A DNA stretch of 64,000 nt, from contig NZ_FYEZ01000003.1 in the NCBI RefSeq assembly GCF_900187395.1, positions 186,001 through 250,000 of the forward strand. Reading direction: 5' to 3'. Below the pieces are notes generated by a model that did no database searches, had not been told where the DNA came from, and saw nothing but the letters and a program-made list of their open reading frames with translations. The number at the start of each line of letters is the position of its first letter. The stretch's first letter is position 1. The DNA comes from Kytococcus aerolatus. GTDB taxonomy: Bacteria > Actinomycetota > Actinomycetes > Actinomycetales > Dermatophilaceae. The position numbers and the translations under genes are program-made. Shown here piece after piece: positions 10,430 through 20,628 of the stretch.

Positions 10430-11662
10430 ATGGCCCTCGACATCACCGCCGCCCGGTTGAACCCCGGCCTGTTCGCACTCCCCTGGTCCACCCCGCTGGA
10501 GGAGTGGCCGCTGGAGGTCGTCGCCGCCCTGCCCCGCGGCATCTCCCGCCACGTGGTGCGCTTCGTGGAGCTGGAGGGCGAGATCCTCGCGGTCAAGGAG
10601 ATCCACGAGGACCTGGCCCGCAAGGAGTACCGCCTCCTGCACGCCCTGGACCGGATGGGCGAGCCGGCCGTCGACCCGGTGGCCGTCGTGGCGGGCCGCA
10701 CCGACGCCGCCGGCCGGCCGCTGGACGCCTGCCTGGTCACCAAGCACCTGCCCTACTCGCTGCCCTACCGCTCCCTCTTCAGCCAGAGCCTGCGCCGGGC
10801 GACCGCCCTGAAGCTCATCGACGCGATGGCCGTCCTGCTCACCCGGGTGCACATGGCCGGCCTCTTCTGGGGGGACGTGTCCCTCTCGAACACCCTCTTC
10901 CGCCGTGACGCCGGGGACTTCGCCGCGTACGTCGTCGACGTGGAGACCTCCGAGCTGTACGACCGCCTCTCGGACGGGCAGCGCGCCCACGACCTCCACA
11001 TCGCCCACGGCAACGTGGCCGGGGAGCTCATGGACCTCATCGGCGGCGGGCTGCTCCCGCCCGAGGCCGACCCGGTGGCCATCGCCGACCAGCTCGTGGA
11101 GCGCTACGAGGGCCTCTGGACGAACCTCACCGAGACCGAGACGATCTCGATGGACCAGCACTGGCGGATCGCCGAGCGGATCGAGTCGCTCAACCGGCTG
11201 GGCTTCGACGTCGGGGAGATCGAGGTGACCACCGACATCGACGGGGCGCACCTGCGCATCCAGCCGAAGATCGTGGACGCCGGCCACCACTCCCGTCGCC
11301 TCATGCGACTCACCGGGCTCGACGTGGAGGAGAACCAGGCCCGCCGCCTGCTCAACGACCTCGATGCCTTCGCCGCCTCGCAGGGCCGGCAGAACGACGA
11401 CGAGAGCCTCCTGGCCCACGACTGGCTCTCCCGCATCTACGAGCCGATCACCCGGACCGTCCCGGCCGAGCTGCGGGGACGGCTGGAACCGGCCGAGCTC
11501 TTCCACGAGGTGCTGGAGCACCGGTGGTACCTCTCCGAGCGGGCCGACCGGGAATACACCATTGAGGAGACGATCGGCGAGTACCTCCGGGACGTGCTGC
11601 CCTCGAAGCGCACCGAGGAGGTGCTCCTGGCCCCCAAGGACGGAGCCGGTCAGCCGGACTGA
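10430..11662 (+). CDS. DUF4032 / kinase-fold protein
   Basis: This protein of about 410 residues belongs to the actinobacterial DUF4032 family, distantly related to lipopolysaccharide-kinase-fold proteins. Visible features are [19 protein letters not shown] (a Lys/Glu pair like that of kinases), [18 protein letters not shown] (a catalytic-loop-like GDVSLSN), and YVVDVETSE (a DFG-like position). No function is established. The ATG at 10430 gives the family's [10 protein letters not shown]-terminus; an ATG at 10418 would add four residues. It is divergent from malE and its 3' end overlaps that of rlmB by 13 bases. Confidence 0.8.
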   Translation: MALDITAARLNPGLFALPWSTPLEEWPLEVVAALPRGISRHVVRFVELEGEILAVKEIHEDLARKEYRLLHALDRMGEPAVDPVAVVAGRTDAAGRPLDACLVTKHLPYSLPYRSLFSQSLRRATALKLIDAMAVLLTRVHMAGLFWGDVSLSNTLFRRDAGDFAAYVVDVETSELYDRLSDGQRAHDLHIAHGNVAGELMDLIGGGLLPPEADPVAIADQLVERYEGLWTNLTETETISMDQHWRIAERIESLNRLGFDVGEIEVTTDIDGAHLRIQPKIVDAGHHSRRLMRLTGLDVEENQARRLLNDLDAFAASQGRQNDDESLLAHDWLSRIYEPITRTVPAELRGRLEPAELFHEVLEHRWYLSERADREYTIEETIGEYLRDVLPSKRTEEVLLAPKDGAGQPD

Positions 11663-12621
11663 CGGGCGCGCTCCCGGGCGATCTCGTAGAGGGTCACCGC
11701 GGCGGCGGTGCCGGCGTTGAGCGACTCGGTGAGCCCCGACATCGGGATGCTCACGATCAGGTCGCACTTCTCCCGGGTGAGTCGTGAGATCCCCTTGCCC
11801 TCGGAGCCGACGACGACCACGAGCGGGTCCGGGGCGAGCGCCAGGCCCGGCAGCTCGACGTCCCCGTCCGCGTCCAGCCCGATCGCGAAGACGCCGTGCG
11901 CCCGCAGGTCCTGCAGCGCCCGGTTGAGATTCGTCACCCGGGCCACGGGCAGCCGGGCGGCGGCACCGGCCGAGGTGCGCCAGGCCGAGGAGGTCAGCCC
12001 CGCGGCACGACGCTCGGGGATGATCACGCCGTCGGCCCCGAAGGCGGCGGCCGAGCGGATGATCGCCCCGAGATTGCGCGGGTCGGTGATCCCGTCCAGG
12101 GCAACGAAGAGCGGCGCGCCGTCCTTCTCCTCGACGGCGTCGAGGAGATCCTCCAGCTCGGGGTACTCGTAGGGCGGCACCTGCAGGACGAGGCCCTGGT
12201 GCACCTCGCCGTCGGAGAGCCGGTCCAGCTCGGGGCGGCCGGTCTCCAGCAGCGGGATCCCCCGCTCCCCGGCCAGCCGCAGGGCCTCCTTGACGCGGTC
12301 GTCGGAGTCGATCGTGCTGGCCACGTGGAGGGCGGTGGCCGGCACCTGGGTCCGGAGCGCCTCCAGCACCGCGTTGCGGCCGATCACCCGCTCGGCGGAG
12401 TCCTTCCCGCTGCGGGCCTTCGAACGGTGCGGGCGTCCCCCGGTGGCCGACTTGGCCGCCCGCGCGGCCCGCTTGGCCGCCGGGTGGTGCTCCCGCTCCT
12501 CCGCCTTCGGGGTCGGGCCACGGCCCTGCAGGCCCTTGCGACGGTGCCCGCCGCTGCCGACCTGCATACCCTTCTTGCCGCCCTTGCGGATCGCTCCGCG
12601 GCGGGACGAGTTCCCTCGCAC
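11650..12621 (-). CDS. rlmB: 23S rRNA 2'-O-ribose methyltransferase (SpoU family)
   Basis: This 323-residue SpoU/TrmH-family enzyme methylates a ribose in 23S rRNA (G2251 in E. coli numbering) using SAM. A basic N-terminal tail of about 85 residues is followed by the substrate-binding domain starting [11 protein letters not shown] and the knotted SPOUT domain: [33 protein letters not shown] and [18 protein letters not shown]. The GTG at 12619-12621 has a strong Shine-Dalgarno (GAGGAGG) within the end of cysS, one base after whose stop it lies. CysS-RlmB order is conserved in actinobacteria. Confidence 0.92.
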   Translation of the reverse strand: MRGNSSRRGAIRKGGKKGMQVGSGGHRRKGLQGRGPTPKAEEREHHPAAKRAARAAKSATGGRPHRSKARSGKDSAERVIGRNAVLEALRTQVPATALHVASTIDSDDRVKEALRLAGERGIPLLETGRPELDRLSDGEVHQGLVLQVPPYEYPELEDLLDAVEEKDGAPLFVALDGITDPRNLGAIIRSAAAFGADGVIIPERRAAGLTSSAWRTSAGAAARLPVARVTNLNRALQDLRAHGVFAIGLDADGDVELPGLALAPDPLVVVVGSEGKGISRLTREKCDLIVSIPMSGLTESLNAGTAAAVTLYEIARERARQSG

Positions 12622-12622
12622 G

Positions 12623-14098
12623 TCAGGCCTCCTCGGCCGGGTTGGTGGGACGCGGCGCGGGGCCGAGCTCCCAGGTGGCGCCCTGCGGGCCGTCCTGGAC
12701 GGTGACGCCCAGGGCCGCGAGCTGGTCACGGATGCTGTCAGCGGTGGCGAAGTCCTTCTCGGCCTTCGCGCAGGCCCGGGCCTGGAGCCGCTCGTCGAGC
12801 AGCGCCGCGAGCACCTCCTCGGCCCGGCTGCCACCGGGCTCCCCGGTCTCCCCGGCCCAGTGCGGGTCCAACGGGTCGATGCCGAGCACGTCGAGCATGC
12901 CGCTGGTGGTGCGGGCCAGCTCGAGCGCCATCCCGGCCTCCCCCCGGGCCAGGGCGGTGTTCCCGCGGCGGACGTGGTCGAAGACCACGGCCAGGCCGGC
13001 CGGGACGTTCACGTCATCGTCGAGGGCGGCGACGAAATCGGCGGGCAGCTCGCCGGTGAGCCCGGCCTGTCGCAGGCTGGCCGGCTCCTCGCCGGCGGCC
13101 TCGGCAGCCCGGTGCAGGAAGCCCTCCACGCGCTCCACCTGGGCGGTGGCCTCGGCGAGCGAGCCGGGCGTGTACTCCAGCGCCGAGCGGTAGTGGACGG
13201 CGGTGAGCAGCCAGCGGACCGCGAGCGGACGGTAGTCCTTGGTGAGCTCGGTGATGGTCAGCGTGTTGCCGATCGACTTGCTCATCTTCTCGCCACCGGT
13301 GGTGAGCATGCCGTTGTGCATCCAGTAGCGGGCGAAGCCGAAGCCGGCGGCCCGGGACTGCGCCTGCTCGTTCTCGTGGTGCGGGAAGCGCAGGTCGTTG
13401 CCGCCGCCGTGGATGTCGAACTCCTCGCCCAGCCAGCGCCAGGACATCGCGGAGCACTCCAGGTGCCAGCCCGGGCGCCCACGCCCCCACGGGGTGGGCC
13501 AGGTGGCGCTGTGCGGCTCGTCGGCCTTGGCACCCTTCCACAGGGCGAAGTCGCGGGGGTCACGCTTGCCGCGCGGGTCGGCGTCGGCCGCCGGGGCCAT
13601 GTCCTCGATCCGCTGCCGGGTCAGCTCGCCGTAGGCCGGCCAGGAGCGCACGTCGAAGTAGACGTCGCCCGAGCCGTCGGCCGCCGGGTAGGCGTGGCCC
13701 CGCTCGACGAGGCGCTCCATGAGCTCGATCATGTCCGGGACGTGCCCGGTGGCCCGCGGCTCGTAGGAGGGCGGGCGCACCCCGAGGACCTCCAGGGCAG
13801 CGGTGGTCTCGCGCTCGAAGCGCTGCGACCACTCGTTCCAGGCCACCCCGTGCTCGGCGGACTTGGTGAGGATCTTGTCGTCGATGTCCGTGACATTGCG
13901 GACGAGGGTCACCTCGAGCCCGTGCCCCCGCTCCATCCAGCGCCGCAGCACGTCGAAGGCCACGGTGAAGCGCAGGTGACCGATGTGCGGGCTGGCCTGG
14001 GTCGTGAGACCGCAGATGTAGATGCTCGCCCGTCCCGGCACACGGGGGACGAAGTCCCGGATCTCTCGGGTGGCGGAGTCGTGCAGTCGGAGCGTCAC
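12623..14098 (-). CDS. cysS: Cysteinyl-tRNA synthetase
   Basis: This 491-residue class I synthetase charges tRNA-Cys. It shows [16 protein letters not shown] (zinc Cys and HIGH motif), GWHLECSAM (zinc ligand Cys), [15 protein letters not shown] and the KMSKS motif in [11 protein letters not shown]. Length is typical. Two cysS-like families exist in actinobacteria: the other, MshC, makes mycothiol. The C-terminal DALR-type extension, the CysS motif set and the neighbour rlmB favour CysS. The start is leaderless-type with TAGACT seven bases upstream. Confidence 0.93.
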   Translation of the reverse strand: MTLRLHDSATREIRDFVPRVPGRASIYICGLTTQASPHIGHLRFTVAFDVLRRWMERGHGLEVTLVRNVTDIDDKILTKSAEHGVAWNEWSQRFERETTAALEVLGVRPPSYEPRATGHVPDMIELMERLVERGHAYPAADGSGDVYFDVRSWPAYGELTRQRIEDMAPAADADPRGKRDPRDFALWKGAKADEPHSATWPTPWGRGRPGWHLECSAMSWRWLGEEFDIHGGGNDLRFPHHENEQAQSRAAGFGFARYWMHNGMLTTGGEKMSKSIGNTLTITELTKDYRPLAVRWLLTAVHYRSALEYTPGSLAEATAQVERVEGFLHRAAEAAGEEPASLRQAGLTGELPADFVAALDDDVNVPAGLAVVFDHVRRGNTALARGEAGMALELARTTSGMLDVLGIDPLDPHWAGETGEPGGSRAEEVLAALLDERLQARACAKAEKDFATADSIRDQLAALGVTVQDGPQGATWELGPAPRPTNPAEEA

Positions 14099-14105
14099 CC
14101 GGCCC

Positions 14106-14111
14106 AGTCTA
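14106..14111 (-). promoter_or_regulatory. -10 box TAGACT, leaderless cysS
   Basis: TAGACT lies seven bases before the cysS GTG with no Shine-Dalgarno between them. Confidence 0.5.
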
Positions 14112-14243
14112 CGGACTGTGAGCGGACGGTGAGGCGTGTGTTGACGCGCTGTGAACGGCTGTGGTCAGCATGGAGAGCGAGCGGGCCGGGAACCGACCGG
14201 CCCGGGGCCCCGGGACCGGGGCACGACGAGACAGGGGGAGACC

Positions 14244-15365
14244 ATGCGACAGCACGCACGCACCACGATGACGACCCTCTCGGCGGCAGCCGCCCTGGCC
14301 CTGGCCGGCTGCGGGTTCGGGACCGAGGAGGCTGCCGAGGGCGAGGGGGGCACCGCCGAGGCACCGGCCAGCGCGGCGTCCTCCCCGGCCGCCGGAGAGT
14401 CCGGGGAGGACGGGGAGGAGACTCCCGAGAAGACCACGGGCACCGAGCAGGCCGAGCCCTCCACGGTCACGGTGACCGAGACCGCGACGGCCGAGAGTGC
14501 CCCCGACCCCGAGGCAGCACCGACCGCGGAGTCCAGCTCGCACGCCACGGCAGCGCCGGCAGAGCCCGCCCCCGAGCAGACCGCGGAGTCCCCTGCCCCG
14601 GCCACGGACGAACCCTCTCCCGCCGAGCAGGCCACGGCGCCGAGCACCCCGCCGGAGAGCAACACCCCGGAGGAGGGCTCCTCGACGCCGGCGGCGGAGA
14701 CCACCTCCAGCGCAGCCACGGAGGAGACCGCGGACCAGCCCTCCCCCGCCGAGCAGGCCCCGGACGGGCAGGAGGTCGACCTCGAGGCGGCGAAGGCCGA
14801 GCTCGCGGAGATCGGTGGCCCCTACGTGGAGGTCGCGCTCCTCCCGGGCGACCCCGAGAGCGGCGGCAGCGGGCTCTTCGGGCTGACCGCCGACGACGAG
14901 GAGAACGTCGTCTTCTGGAAGAAGGACGTGACCGGGTGGCGTCAGATCGACGACTCGAAGCACCCGGGGACGCTCACCGACGGCATCACCGCACGCATCC
15001 TGTCCGTCCCCTCCCACGATCTGCCGCTCTTCCTCGTGGAGGGCCAGTTCCGGCAGAACGGCGAGGCCGGCACCCTGCTCTACGGGTTCGCCGACGGCCG
15101 GGGCATGGTGCCCCTCCAGCTCCGGGGCGACCGGCTCCAGCCGGCCGAGGACGACTCGATGACCGACCCGACCCTCTTCTCCTCGGCGACGGTCGACGAC
15201 GGGGCGAAGACCCTGGTGACCACCCGGCTCGACCTCGACGCCGGCGTCCCGATGGTCGAGCTGGGGAAGTACCCGCCGGTCGAGGAGACCTGGGCCGGGG
15301 CCGGGGATCACCTCCGGCTCCAGGAGCGCACCGGAGGCGTCCCCGAGGGAGAGCGCCGGGGCTGA
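14244..15365 (+). CDS. Lipoprotein of unknown function with Ala/Glu/Pro-rich spacer
   Basis: This 373-residue protein starts MRQHARTTMTTL, followed by a short hydrophobic stretch and the lipobox LALAGCGFG. A low-complexity Ala/Glu/Pro/Ser/Thr region (about 30-185) follows, then a compact C-terminal domain of about 180 residues (from VDLEAAKAELAEIGG) with VVFWKKDVTGWRQIDDSKHPG and LPLFLVEGQFRQNGEAGTLLYGF. I do not recognise that domain. The ATG at 14244 is chosen from the signal peptide and the GGGGGAG Shine-Dalgarno. It is probably anchored outside the membrane with its domain held away by the flexible spacer. Confidence 0.8.
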   Translation: MRQHARTTMTTLSAAAALALAGCGFGTEEAAEGEGGTAEAPASAASSPAAGESGEDGEETPEKTTGTEQAEPSTVTVTETATAESAPDPEAAPTAESSSHATAAPAEPAPEQTAESPAPATDEPSPAEQATAPSTPPESNTPEEGSSTPAAETTSSAATEETADQPSPAEQAPDGQEVDLEAAKAELAEIGGPYVEVALLPGDPESGGSGLFGLTADDEENVVFWKKDVTGWRQIDDSKHPGTLTDGITARILSVPSHDLPLFLVEGQFRQNGEAGTLLYGFADGRGMVPLQLRGDRLQPAEDDSMTDPTLFSSATVDDGAKTLVTTRLDLDAGVPMVELGKYPPVEETWAGAGDHLRLQERTGGVPEGERRG

Positions 15366-15373
15366 TGCCGGGC

Positions 15374-15397
15374 GGGCGCCCCCGTCCGGGGGCGCCC
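15374..15397. terminator. Hairpin between convergent lipoprotein and MBL genes
   Basis: An 11-bp G+C-only inverted repeat (15374-15384 with 15387-15397) lies between the two stop codons; the outermost loop pair must open. Confidence 0.5.
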
Positions 15398-15403
15398 GGC
15401 CCC

Positions 15404-16066
15404 TCAGTGGCCGCGGTCGATCCACTCCTGGCGGTGCGGCTTCTCCGCACCGATGGTCGTGGGGTCACCGTGCCCGGTGAGGACCTTGGTGTCCTCCGGC
15501 AGGGTGAGCAGCTGCTCGGTGATCGACTCGATGATCAGGTCGAAGTCGGAGTAGGAGCGGCCCGTCGCCCCCGGACCACCCTGGAAGAGGGTGTCCCCGG
15601 TGAAGACGATGCCGAGGGCCGGCACGTAGAAGCAGACCGCTCCCGGGCTGTGCCCGGGGGTGTGCAGGACCTCCATCTCGACCCCGGCGACGGTGATGCG
15701 CTGCCCGTGCTCGAGGTCGTGGTCCGGGGCCACCGGGTAGACGGCGTCCCAGAGCATGCGGTCGGCCGGGTGCAGGTGGGTGGGCGTCCACTTGTCGCCG
15801 GTCACCTCACCGGTGGCGTTGATGTGGTCGTTGTGACCGTGCGTGTGCAGGGCGGCCCGGAGCGTGCGCTTGCCGATCGCCTCCAGGATCGGCGCGCCGT
15901 CGTGCGAGCAGTCGATGACCACGCACTCCTCGTCGTTGCCCAGGAGCCAGACGTTGTTGTCCACCTCCCAGGAGCCACCGTCCAGCTCGAAGGTGCCGGA
16001 GGTGACGACCCGCTCGACGCGGACGCCCTCCTTCTGGATCGGGGTGGGGATGCGCTCGGCGGTCAT
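15404..16066 (-). CDS. Metallo-beta-lactamase-fold hydrolase next to mscR
   Basis: This 220-residue protein has the MBL-fold metal motif HTHGHNDH, the second His in [10 protein letters not shown], the Asp in [10 protein letters not shown] and the last His in [11 protein letters not shown]. Its start overlaps the mscR stop by four bases (ATGA), as in mycobacteria, where mscR (Rv2259) is followed by a similar gene (Rv2260). By position it may hydrolyse the S-formylmycothiol made by MscR, in the way glyoxalase II-like enzymes act on thioesters; that activity is inferred. Confidence 0.88.
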   Translation of the reverse strand: MTAERIPTPIQKEGVRVERVVTSGTFELDGGSWEVDNNVWLLGNDEECVVIDCSHDGAPILEAIGKRTLRAALHTHGHNDHINATGEVTGDKWTPTHLHPADRMLWDAVYPVAPDHDLEHGQRITVAGVEMEVLHTPGHSPGAVCFYVPALGIVFTGDTLFQGGPGATGRSYSDFDLIIESITEQLLTLPEDTKVLTGHGDPTTIGAEKPHRQEWIDRGH

Positions 16067-17208
16067 GCGTTCTCCTCAGGGGTGTTCTCGGCTGCGCCCG
16101 CTGCGGCCCCCTGCCGCGCGGCGTCGAACTCCACCACGGAGCGCAGCACGTCGCCGCGCCCCATGCTGTCGAAGGCCTCCTCGACCTGGTCGATGCGGAT
16201 CCGCTCGGAGACGAAGGCATCGAGGTCGAGCCGGCCCTGCTGGTACAGGTCCACCAGCATCGGGAAGTCCCGGCTGGGCAGGCAGTCGCCGTACCAACTG
16301 GACTTCAGCGCCCCACCCCGGCCGAAGACCTCCAGCAGCGGCAGGGTGATCTCCATGTCGGGGGTCGGCACACCGACCAGGACCACCGTACCGGCGAGGT
16401 CACGGGCGTAGAACGCCTGCTCGTAGGTCTCCGGGCGGCCCACGGCCTCGATGACCACGTCCGCCCCGTGGCCGCCGGTGAGCGTCCGGATGGCCTCGAC
16501 CGGGTCGCCGTCCGCAGAGTTCACGGCGTGGGTGGCGCCCATCTCCGTGGCCTTCTCGAGCTTGCGCGGATCGGTGTCCACGGCGATGACGGTGGTGGCA
16601 CCGGCCACGAGGGCTCCGGCGAGGGCGGCCATGCCCACCCCGCCGCAGCCGATGACGGCCACCGAGTCGCCACGCTTCACGCCACCGGTGTTCACGGCGG
16701 CGCCGAACCCGGCCATGACCCCGCAGCCGAGCAGACCGGTGGCGGCGGCGTCGGCCTCCGGGTCCACCTTGGTGCACTGGCCGGCGTGGACGAGGGTCTT
16801 CTCCGCGAAGGCCCCGATGCCCAGCGCCGGCTCCAGCTCGGTGCCGTCGGCGAGGGTCATCTTCTGGGCGGCGTTGTGGGTGTCGAAGCAGTACCAGGGC
16901 TCGCCACGCAGGCAGGCGCGGCAGGTGCCGCACACCGCGCGCCAGTTGAGCACCACGGTGTCACCGGGCTGCAGGTCGGTCACCCCCTCGCCGACGGACT
17001 CCACCACACCGTTGGCCTCGTGGCCCAGGAGGAAGGGGTAGTCGTCGCTGATCCCGCCCTGGCGGTAGTGCAGGTCGGTGTGGCAGACCCCGCAGGCGCG
17101 GATGGCGACGACGGCCTCGCCGGGGCCCGGGTCCGGCACCACGACGTCCACCACCTCGACCGGGGCGTTCTTGCTGCGGGCGATGACACCCTTGACGGTG
17201 CTGGGCAC
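16063..17208 (-). CDS. mscR: S-(hydroxymethyl)mycothiol dehydrogenase
   Basis: This 381-residue zinc alcohol dehydrogenase oxidises the formaldehyde-mycothiol adduct (and reduces S-nitrosomycothiol) with NAD. Visible motifs are [13 protein letters not shown] (catalytic-zinc Cys), GHEANGVVE, structural-zinc cysteines in [35 protein letters not shown] and the Rossmann [12 protein letters not shown]. The [12 protein letters not shown] and [12 protein letters not shown] segments match the mycothiol-dependent branch. The GTG at 17206-17208 has an AGGAGG Shine-Dalgarno. Confidence 0.92.
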   Translation of the reverse strand: MPSTVKGVIARSKNAPVEVVDVVVPDPGPGEAVVAIRACGVCHTDLHYRQGGISDDYPFLLGHEANGVVESVGEGVTDLQPGDTVVLNWRAVCGTCRACLRGEPWYCFDTHNAAQKMTLADGTELEPALGIGAFAEKTLVHAGQCTKVDPEADAAATGLLGCGVMAGFGAAVNTGGVKRGDSVAVIGCGGVGMAALAGALVAGATTVIAVDTDPRKLEKATEMGATHAVNSADGDPVEAIRTLTGGHGADVVIEAVGRPETYEQAFYARDLAGTVVLVGVPTPDMEITLPLLEVFGRGGALKSSWYGDCLPSRDFPMLVDLYQQGRLDLDAFVSERIRIDQVEEAFDSMGRGDVLRSVVEFDAARQGAAAGAAENTPEENA

Positions 17209-17306
17209 AGGTCCTCCTGCGGTCGGGGGGTGATGAGATGCCAGCCTATCGGCCCCCGCTGACAGCGGGTCCTTCCGGCTGCGGCAGCACACCCCGTCGC
17301 GTGACG

Positions 17307-17531
17307 TCATGGCCCCACCCGGTGCTCCCGTGCGGCGCTCTGGCTGCCCCGGTGCGGAGCCACGACACCCGGCACCGGCTGCTGCCACCGACGGGTCAGG
17401 GCATGGCGGATCGCCGAGCGGCTGAAACCCGCTGCGCTCAACTGGGACACCGTGGCGAGACCACGCTGGTGCGGGTGGTCCGGGAACTCCAGGAGACGCT
17501 TCGTGGTGGGCACCCGCCCACCGTGGGACAT
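17307..17531 (-). pseudogene. Remnant of AbiEi-like winged-helix protein
   Basis: A 74-residue frame carries [22 protein letters not shown] followed by a Trp/Pro-rich VPGVV segment. That is the N-terminal winged-helix module seen in AbiEi-type antitoxin/DUF559-like proteins of actinobacteria, which normally continue for about 200 more residues. Here the frame stops after REHRVGP and no continuation is seen in any frame. The remaining sequence between mscR and ispF (17209-17627) shows no other gene, so this looks like a deleted gene. It could still be a small expressed protein. Confidence 0.5.
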
Positions 17532-17627
17532 CTCGGCCGCTCCCCGCTCCGGCCGTCCACAGGCGCCTGCTCCCGTGTCAACGACCAGGACGCCACACGC
17601 GCGCCGCCCCCAACGGCCGGGCCGGAC

Positions 17628-18119
17628 TCAGCCTCGCGGCGCCACGAGCGCGGTGGCCAGACCCACCAGCCCCTCCGAGCGCCCGACGAAGCCGAGCCCG
17701 TCCGTGGTGGCCGCCCCCACCGAGACCGGCACCCCACCCAGGGCGGCCGACATCGCGGCCTCCATCTCCGCCCGCCGCGGGCCGATCTTCGGCCGCCGGG
17801 CCACCAGCTGCACCGCCACGTTCCCGATGACGAGACCGGCCTCGTCGAGCATCCCGGCCACGTGGCGCAGCATGTCCGCACCGCTGGCCCCGGCCATCTC
17901 TGGCCGGTCGGTCCCGAAGACGCTGCCGAGATCCCCCAGCCCGGCGGCGGAGAGCAGGGCGTTGCACGCCGCGTGGGCCGCCACGTCACCGTCGCTGTGG
18001 CCGGCCACGCCGCGCTCCCCGGGGAACTCCACGCACCCCAGCCACAGCGGGCGGTCCTCCCCCTCGGCCGCCCAGGCGTGGATGTCGGTGCCGATGCCGG
18101 TGCGGGGCAGGGTGCTCAT
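17628..18119 (-). CDS. ispF: 2-C-methyl-D-erythritol 2,4-cyclodiphosphate synthase
   Basis: This 163-residue enzyme closes the cyclic diphosphate in the non-mevalonate isoprenoid pathway. It shows the metal motif GIGTDIHAW (family DxH), the [12 protein letters not shown] motif with metal His, [11 protein letters not shown] and the [15 protein letters not shown]-terminal signature. The ATG overlaps the ispD stop by four bases. Together with ispD here and ispE 33 kb away it supports the methylerythritol phosphate route. Confidence 0.95.
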   Translation of the reverse strand: MSTLPRTGIGTDIHAWAAEGEDRPLWLGCVEFPGERGVAGHSDGDVAAHAACNALLSAAGLGDLGSVFGTDRPEMAGASGADMLRHVAGMLDEAGLVIGNVAVQLVARRPKIGPRRAEMEAAMSAALGGVPVSVGAATTDGLGFVGRSEGLVGLATALVAPRG

Positions 18120-19441
18120 GCCCTCACCCTTCCACGACCCTCCGGGTCCATCCGGCGCAGGGCGGCGGCCACCTGTCGCACACCGTCGACCGGGTCGTCG
18201 ACGGCCATGTCGAGGGCGATGTGCGCGGCGACCCCGAGGCGCTCCCGCTCCTCCGCGCCGAGCGAGGGGACCGCCCGCTCCTGCCCCTCGGACCAGTCCG
18301 GCTGGGGCTGCCCCGAGGGGAAGTCCCCCGCGGCGGTGCGCGCCTCGAGCCGGGCCCGGTGCAGCCCCGGGTCCGTGCAGGTCATCTCCACGACGGTCAG
18401 GGGGGCGCCAGCCTCGCGCGCCACCTCCGCCCACGCCTCACGTGCCTCCGGCGCGCCGTCCACCATGTCCGCGACCACCGACCGGCCGGCCGCCAGGTGC
18501 TCGGCGGCCAGCGCGAGCGCCACGGCGTAGCCCGCGACGGCCAGCCCCGGCACCTCCCCGCTGCGATGCAGCGCCGCCTCGATGGTGTCCACCCGCACCC
18601 GGACCATGCCCAGCGAGGCCTCGAGGGCCCCGGCCAGGGTCGTCCTGCCGACGGCCGGGGGCCCGGTGAGGACCACGAGCACCGGCCCGCCGGAACCGTT
18701 TCCCGCGTCGCGGAGGTCCTCCGGCACGGTGATCTTCCGGGCGGCGCTGGACCCCTGCACCAGCACGATCGGCGCGCCGAGCCGCTCGAGGAGGACGGCG
18801 TCGTCCGTGGCCGTGGAGGCGTCCGGGGTGCCGTGCGCCCGGGCCAGGACCGTCCGGTCGAAGGCCTGCGGCGTCTGGACGGCACGCAGGCCCGACCGGT
18901 CAGGCGTGCCGACCACCCGCTCGCCGACCCCGCCGGCTCCCGGCCCCGCCACCTCCTTGACCGTGTCCACGACGGCCAGCCCCGGGACGGCACCCGCCGC
19001 ACCGGCCGCCACGGCCTCGACCACCCGGCCGAAGACCTCGGGAGGGGTGAAGCACCGGGCTGCGTCGTGCACCAGCACGCACCCCACCTCCGCGGGGAGG
19101 GCCTCGAGGCCGGCCGCCACGGAGTCGGCACGCTCGGCGCCCCCGGGCACGACGACAGCGTCGAGACCGTCGACCGCCGCACCCATCGCGGCCAGGACCC
19201 CGCCCACCTCGTCCAGGTGCCCGGGCGGGCCGACGACCACCACGGGCAGCCGCTCCCCCCGCCGGCTGGCCCAGTCCGCGATGCCGTGGAGCGCGTGCTC
19301 GAGGATGGTCGCACCGGCGATCTCGACGAGCGCCTTGGGGCGCCCCATGCCCAGCCGCGTGCCCATGCCGGCCGCGACGACGACGACGCCGACGACCGGG
19401 TGGTCGTCGGCGTCGTGCGGGTTCGGGTGCTGGTCCGGCAC
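18116..19441 (-). CDS. ispD: IspD cytidylyltransferase fused to a P-loop kinase-like domain
   Basis: At 441 residues it is nearly twice the normal IspD length. Residues 1 to about 240 are a complete Isp[19 protein letters not shown] (CTP loop), [26 protein letters not shown] and [11 protein letters not shown]. After the linker GNGSGG comes a P-loop domain (about 250-390): [13 protein letters not shown] starting at Gly260, then [37 protein letters not shown] and [21 protein letters not shown]. That is the pattern of small nucleotide or gluconate-like kinases. The Walker-A Lys is replaced by Arg266. Start is GTG, five bases after the carD stop. IspD makes CDP-methylerythritol; the role of the added domain is unknown. 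Confidence 0.93.
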   Translation of the reverse strand: MPDQHPNPHDADDHPVVGVVVVAAGMGTRLGMGRPKALVEIAGATILEHALHGIADWASRRGERLPVVVVGPPGHLDEVGGVLAAMGAAVDGLDAVVVPGGAERADSVAAGLEALPAEVGCVLVHDAARCFTPPEVFGRVVEAVAAGAAGAVPGLAVVDTVKEVAGPGAGGVGERVVGTPDRSGLRAVQTPQAFDRTVLARAHGTPDASTATDDAVLLERLGAPIVLVQGSSAARKITVPEDLRDAGNGSGGPVLVVLTGPPAVGRTTLAGALEASLGMVRVRVDTIEAALHRSGEVPGLAVAGYAVALALAAEHLAAGRSVVADMVDGAPEAREAWAEVAREAGAPLTVVEMTCTDPGLHRARLEARTAAGDFPSGQPQPDWSEGQERAVPSLGAEERERLGVAAHIALDMAVDDPVDGVRQVAAALRRMDPEGRGRVRA

Positions 19442-19445
19442 GGAC

Positions 19446-19928
19446 TCAGCTCGCGAGGACCTCGTCGAGGGTGGCCTCGGCCTTCTCCTCGTCGGTCTCC
19501 TCGGCGAGCGCCAGCTCGGAGACCAGGATCTGGCGGGCCTTCGCCAGCATCCGCTTCTCGCCGGCGGACAGACCCCGGTCGCGCTCCCGGCGCCACAGGT
19601 CGCGCACGACCTCGGCCACGCGGATCACGTCACCGGAGGCGAGCTTCTCGAGATTCGCCTTGTAGCGGCGGGACCAGTTGGTCGGCTCCTCGACGTGCTC
19701 CGCGCGCAGGACCCCGAAGACCTTGTCCAGGCCCTCCTTGTCCACCACGTCGCGGACGCCCACGAGGTCGCAGTTCTCCGCAGGAACCTCGATGGTGAGA
19801 TCACCCTGAGCCACCTTGAGCTTCAGATAGGTCATCTCCTTGCCCTTGACCTTGCGCTGCTTGACCTCCTCGATCAACGCTGCACCGTGGTGCGGGTAGA
19901 CGACGGTTTCACCGACTTCGAACGCCAT
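19446..19928 (-). CDS. carD: CarD-family RNA polymerase-binding regulator
   Basis: This 160-residue protein binds the RNA polymerase beta subunit and steadies open promoter complexes, which is essential in mycobacteria. It shows the N-terminal RID/Tudor module [20 protein letters not shown] and the C-terminal helical DNA-contacting domain with [18 protein letters not shown] and a conserved Trp in [15 protein letters not shown]. It is full length. CarD-IspD-IspF order is conserved in actinobacteria. An extended -10 (TGTTAGAAT) lies 23 bases upstream with a GAAAGGGG Shine-Dalgarno. Confidence 0.96.
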   Translation of the reverse strand: MAFEVGETVVYPHHGAALIEEVKQRKVKGKEMTYLKLKVAQGDLTIEVPAENCDLVGVRDVVDKEGLDKVFGVLRAEHVEEPTNWSRRYKANLEKLASGDVIRVAEVVRDLWRRERDRGLSAGEKRMLAKARQILVSELALAEETDEEKAEATLDEVLAS

Positions 19929-19950
19929 GTAGTGCCCCTTTCGCCGGCAA

Positions 19951-19956
19951 ATTCTA
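19951..19956 (-). promoter_or_regulatory. Extended -10 promoter of carD
   Basis: TAGAAT preceded by TGT (an extended -10) sits upstream of carD; no clear -35 is visible. The leader is short, about 15 bases, and holds the Shine-Dalgarno. Confidence 0.5.
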
Positions 19957-20024
19957 ACACTGGCTGGATACTCCTCCCCCGGGCCGAGCGCCGGGCCTCC
20001 CCCCAGAGCCGCAGGGCTATTGGG

Positions 20025-20030
20025 TACGAT
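20025..20030 (+). promoter_or_regulatory. -10 box TACGAT, leaderless lipoprotein gene
   Basis: TACGAT ends six bases before the GTG start codon, consistent with transcription starting at the codon. Confidence 0.55.
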
Positions 20031-20036
20031 GCCGCC

Positions 20037-20555
20037 GTGACCACCACCGCCCGTTCCCGTTCCCTCGCCGGACGCCGTCTCGCCGCCCTCGCCGTGGCCG
20101 GGATGATCGGCCTCACCGGCTGCCAGGCCCTCTCCCCGCTGGAGACGACCCGCGACTACGCGCCCGCTGACGGCGAGCTCCTGCGCTTCGAGCAGGCCGA
20201 CGTGCTCGACCTCCTGGTGCTGGGCACCGAGCCCGACGCCGAGGGTCGCGTCATCGGCACCCTCGTGAACTCCGGCAAGGAGCCGGTGGACGTCACGATC
20301 GCGGCCGACGACGCCGAGGTGGGCACCGTCACCGTCGAGCCGATGACCACGGTGAAGCTCGCCGACGAGGAGCTCACCGTGCCGAAGACCGCCGCTCCCG
20401 GTGGCTTCCAGGAGCTGACCGTCTCCGTCGGCGAGACCGAGCGCAAGCGCACCGTCCCCGTGCTCCTCCCCATCAACCAGTACGAGGAGTACGCGCCCGA
20501 GGGCTGGGAGGCCCCGGAGCGCCCGACGCGATCGGAGCCCGCCGAGGGCCACTGA
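20037..20555 (+). CDS. Small lipoprotein, unknown function
   Basis: This 172-residue protein has an Arg-rich N-terminus, a hydrophobic stretch and the lipobox IGLTGCQA, so it should be lipid-anchored outside the cell. The mature part (from about residue 30) is a single beta-rich domain with [31 protein letters not shown], resembling the FxLyD/immunoglobulin-like folds seen in actinobacterial lipoproteins. It is divergent from carD. The start is GTG and leaderless-type. The same frame stays open far upstream, but only this start gives a signal peptide. Confidence 0.82.
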   Translation: MTTTARSRSLAGRRLAALAVAGMIGLTGCQALSPLETTRDYAPADGELLRFEQADVLDLLVLGTEPDAEGRVIGTLVNSGKEPVDVTIAADDAEVGTVTVEPMTTVKLADEELTVPKTAAPGGFQELTVSVGETERKRTVPVLLPINQYEEYAPEGWEAPERPTRSEPAEGH

Positions 20556-20569
20556 CCCGTACGGTCACC

Positions 20570-20619
20570 GCACGAAGGGGCCGGGTCCGAGCAGCTGCTC
20601 GGACCCGGCCCCTTCGTGC
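20570..20619. terminator. Bidirectional terminator, perfect 50-bp palindrome
   Basis: The 25 bases at 20570-20594 are the exact reverse complement of 20595-20619 (GCACGAAGGGGCC outermost). It lies between convergent stops of the lipoprotein gene and regX3. Confidence 0.85.
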
Positions 20620-20628
20620 TGCCGGCGC

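Noticed and set aside
12290-16411. 1373-residue plus-strand frame
   Set aside because: It crosses rlmB, cysS, a lipoprotein gene and the MBL gene and gives low-complexity sequence, so it is chance openness.
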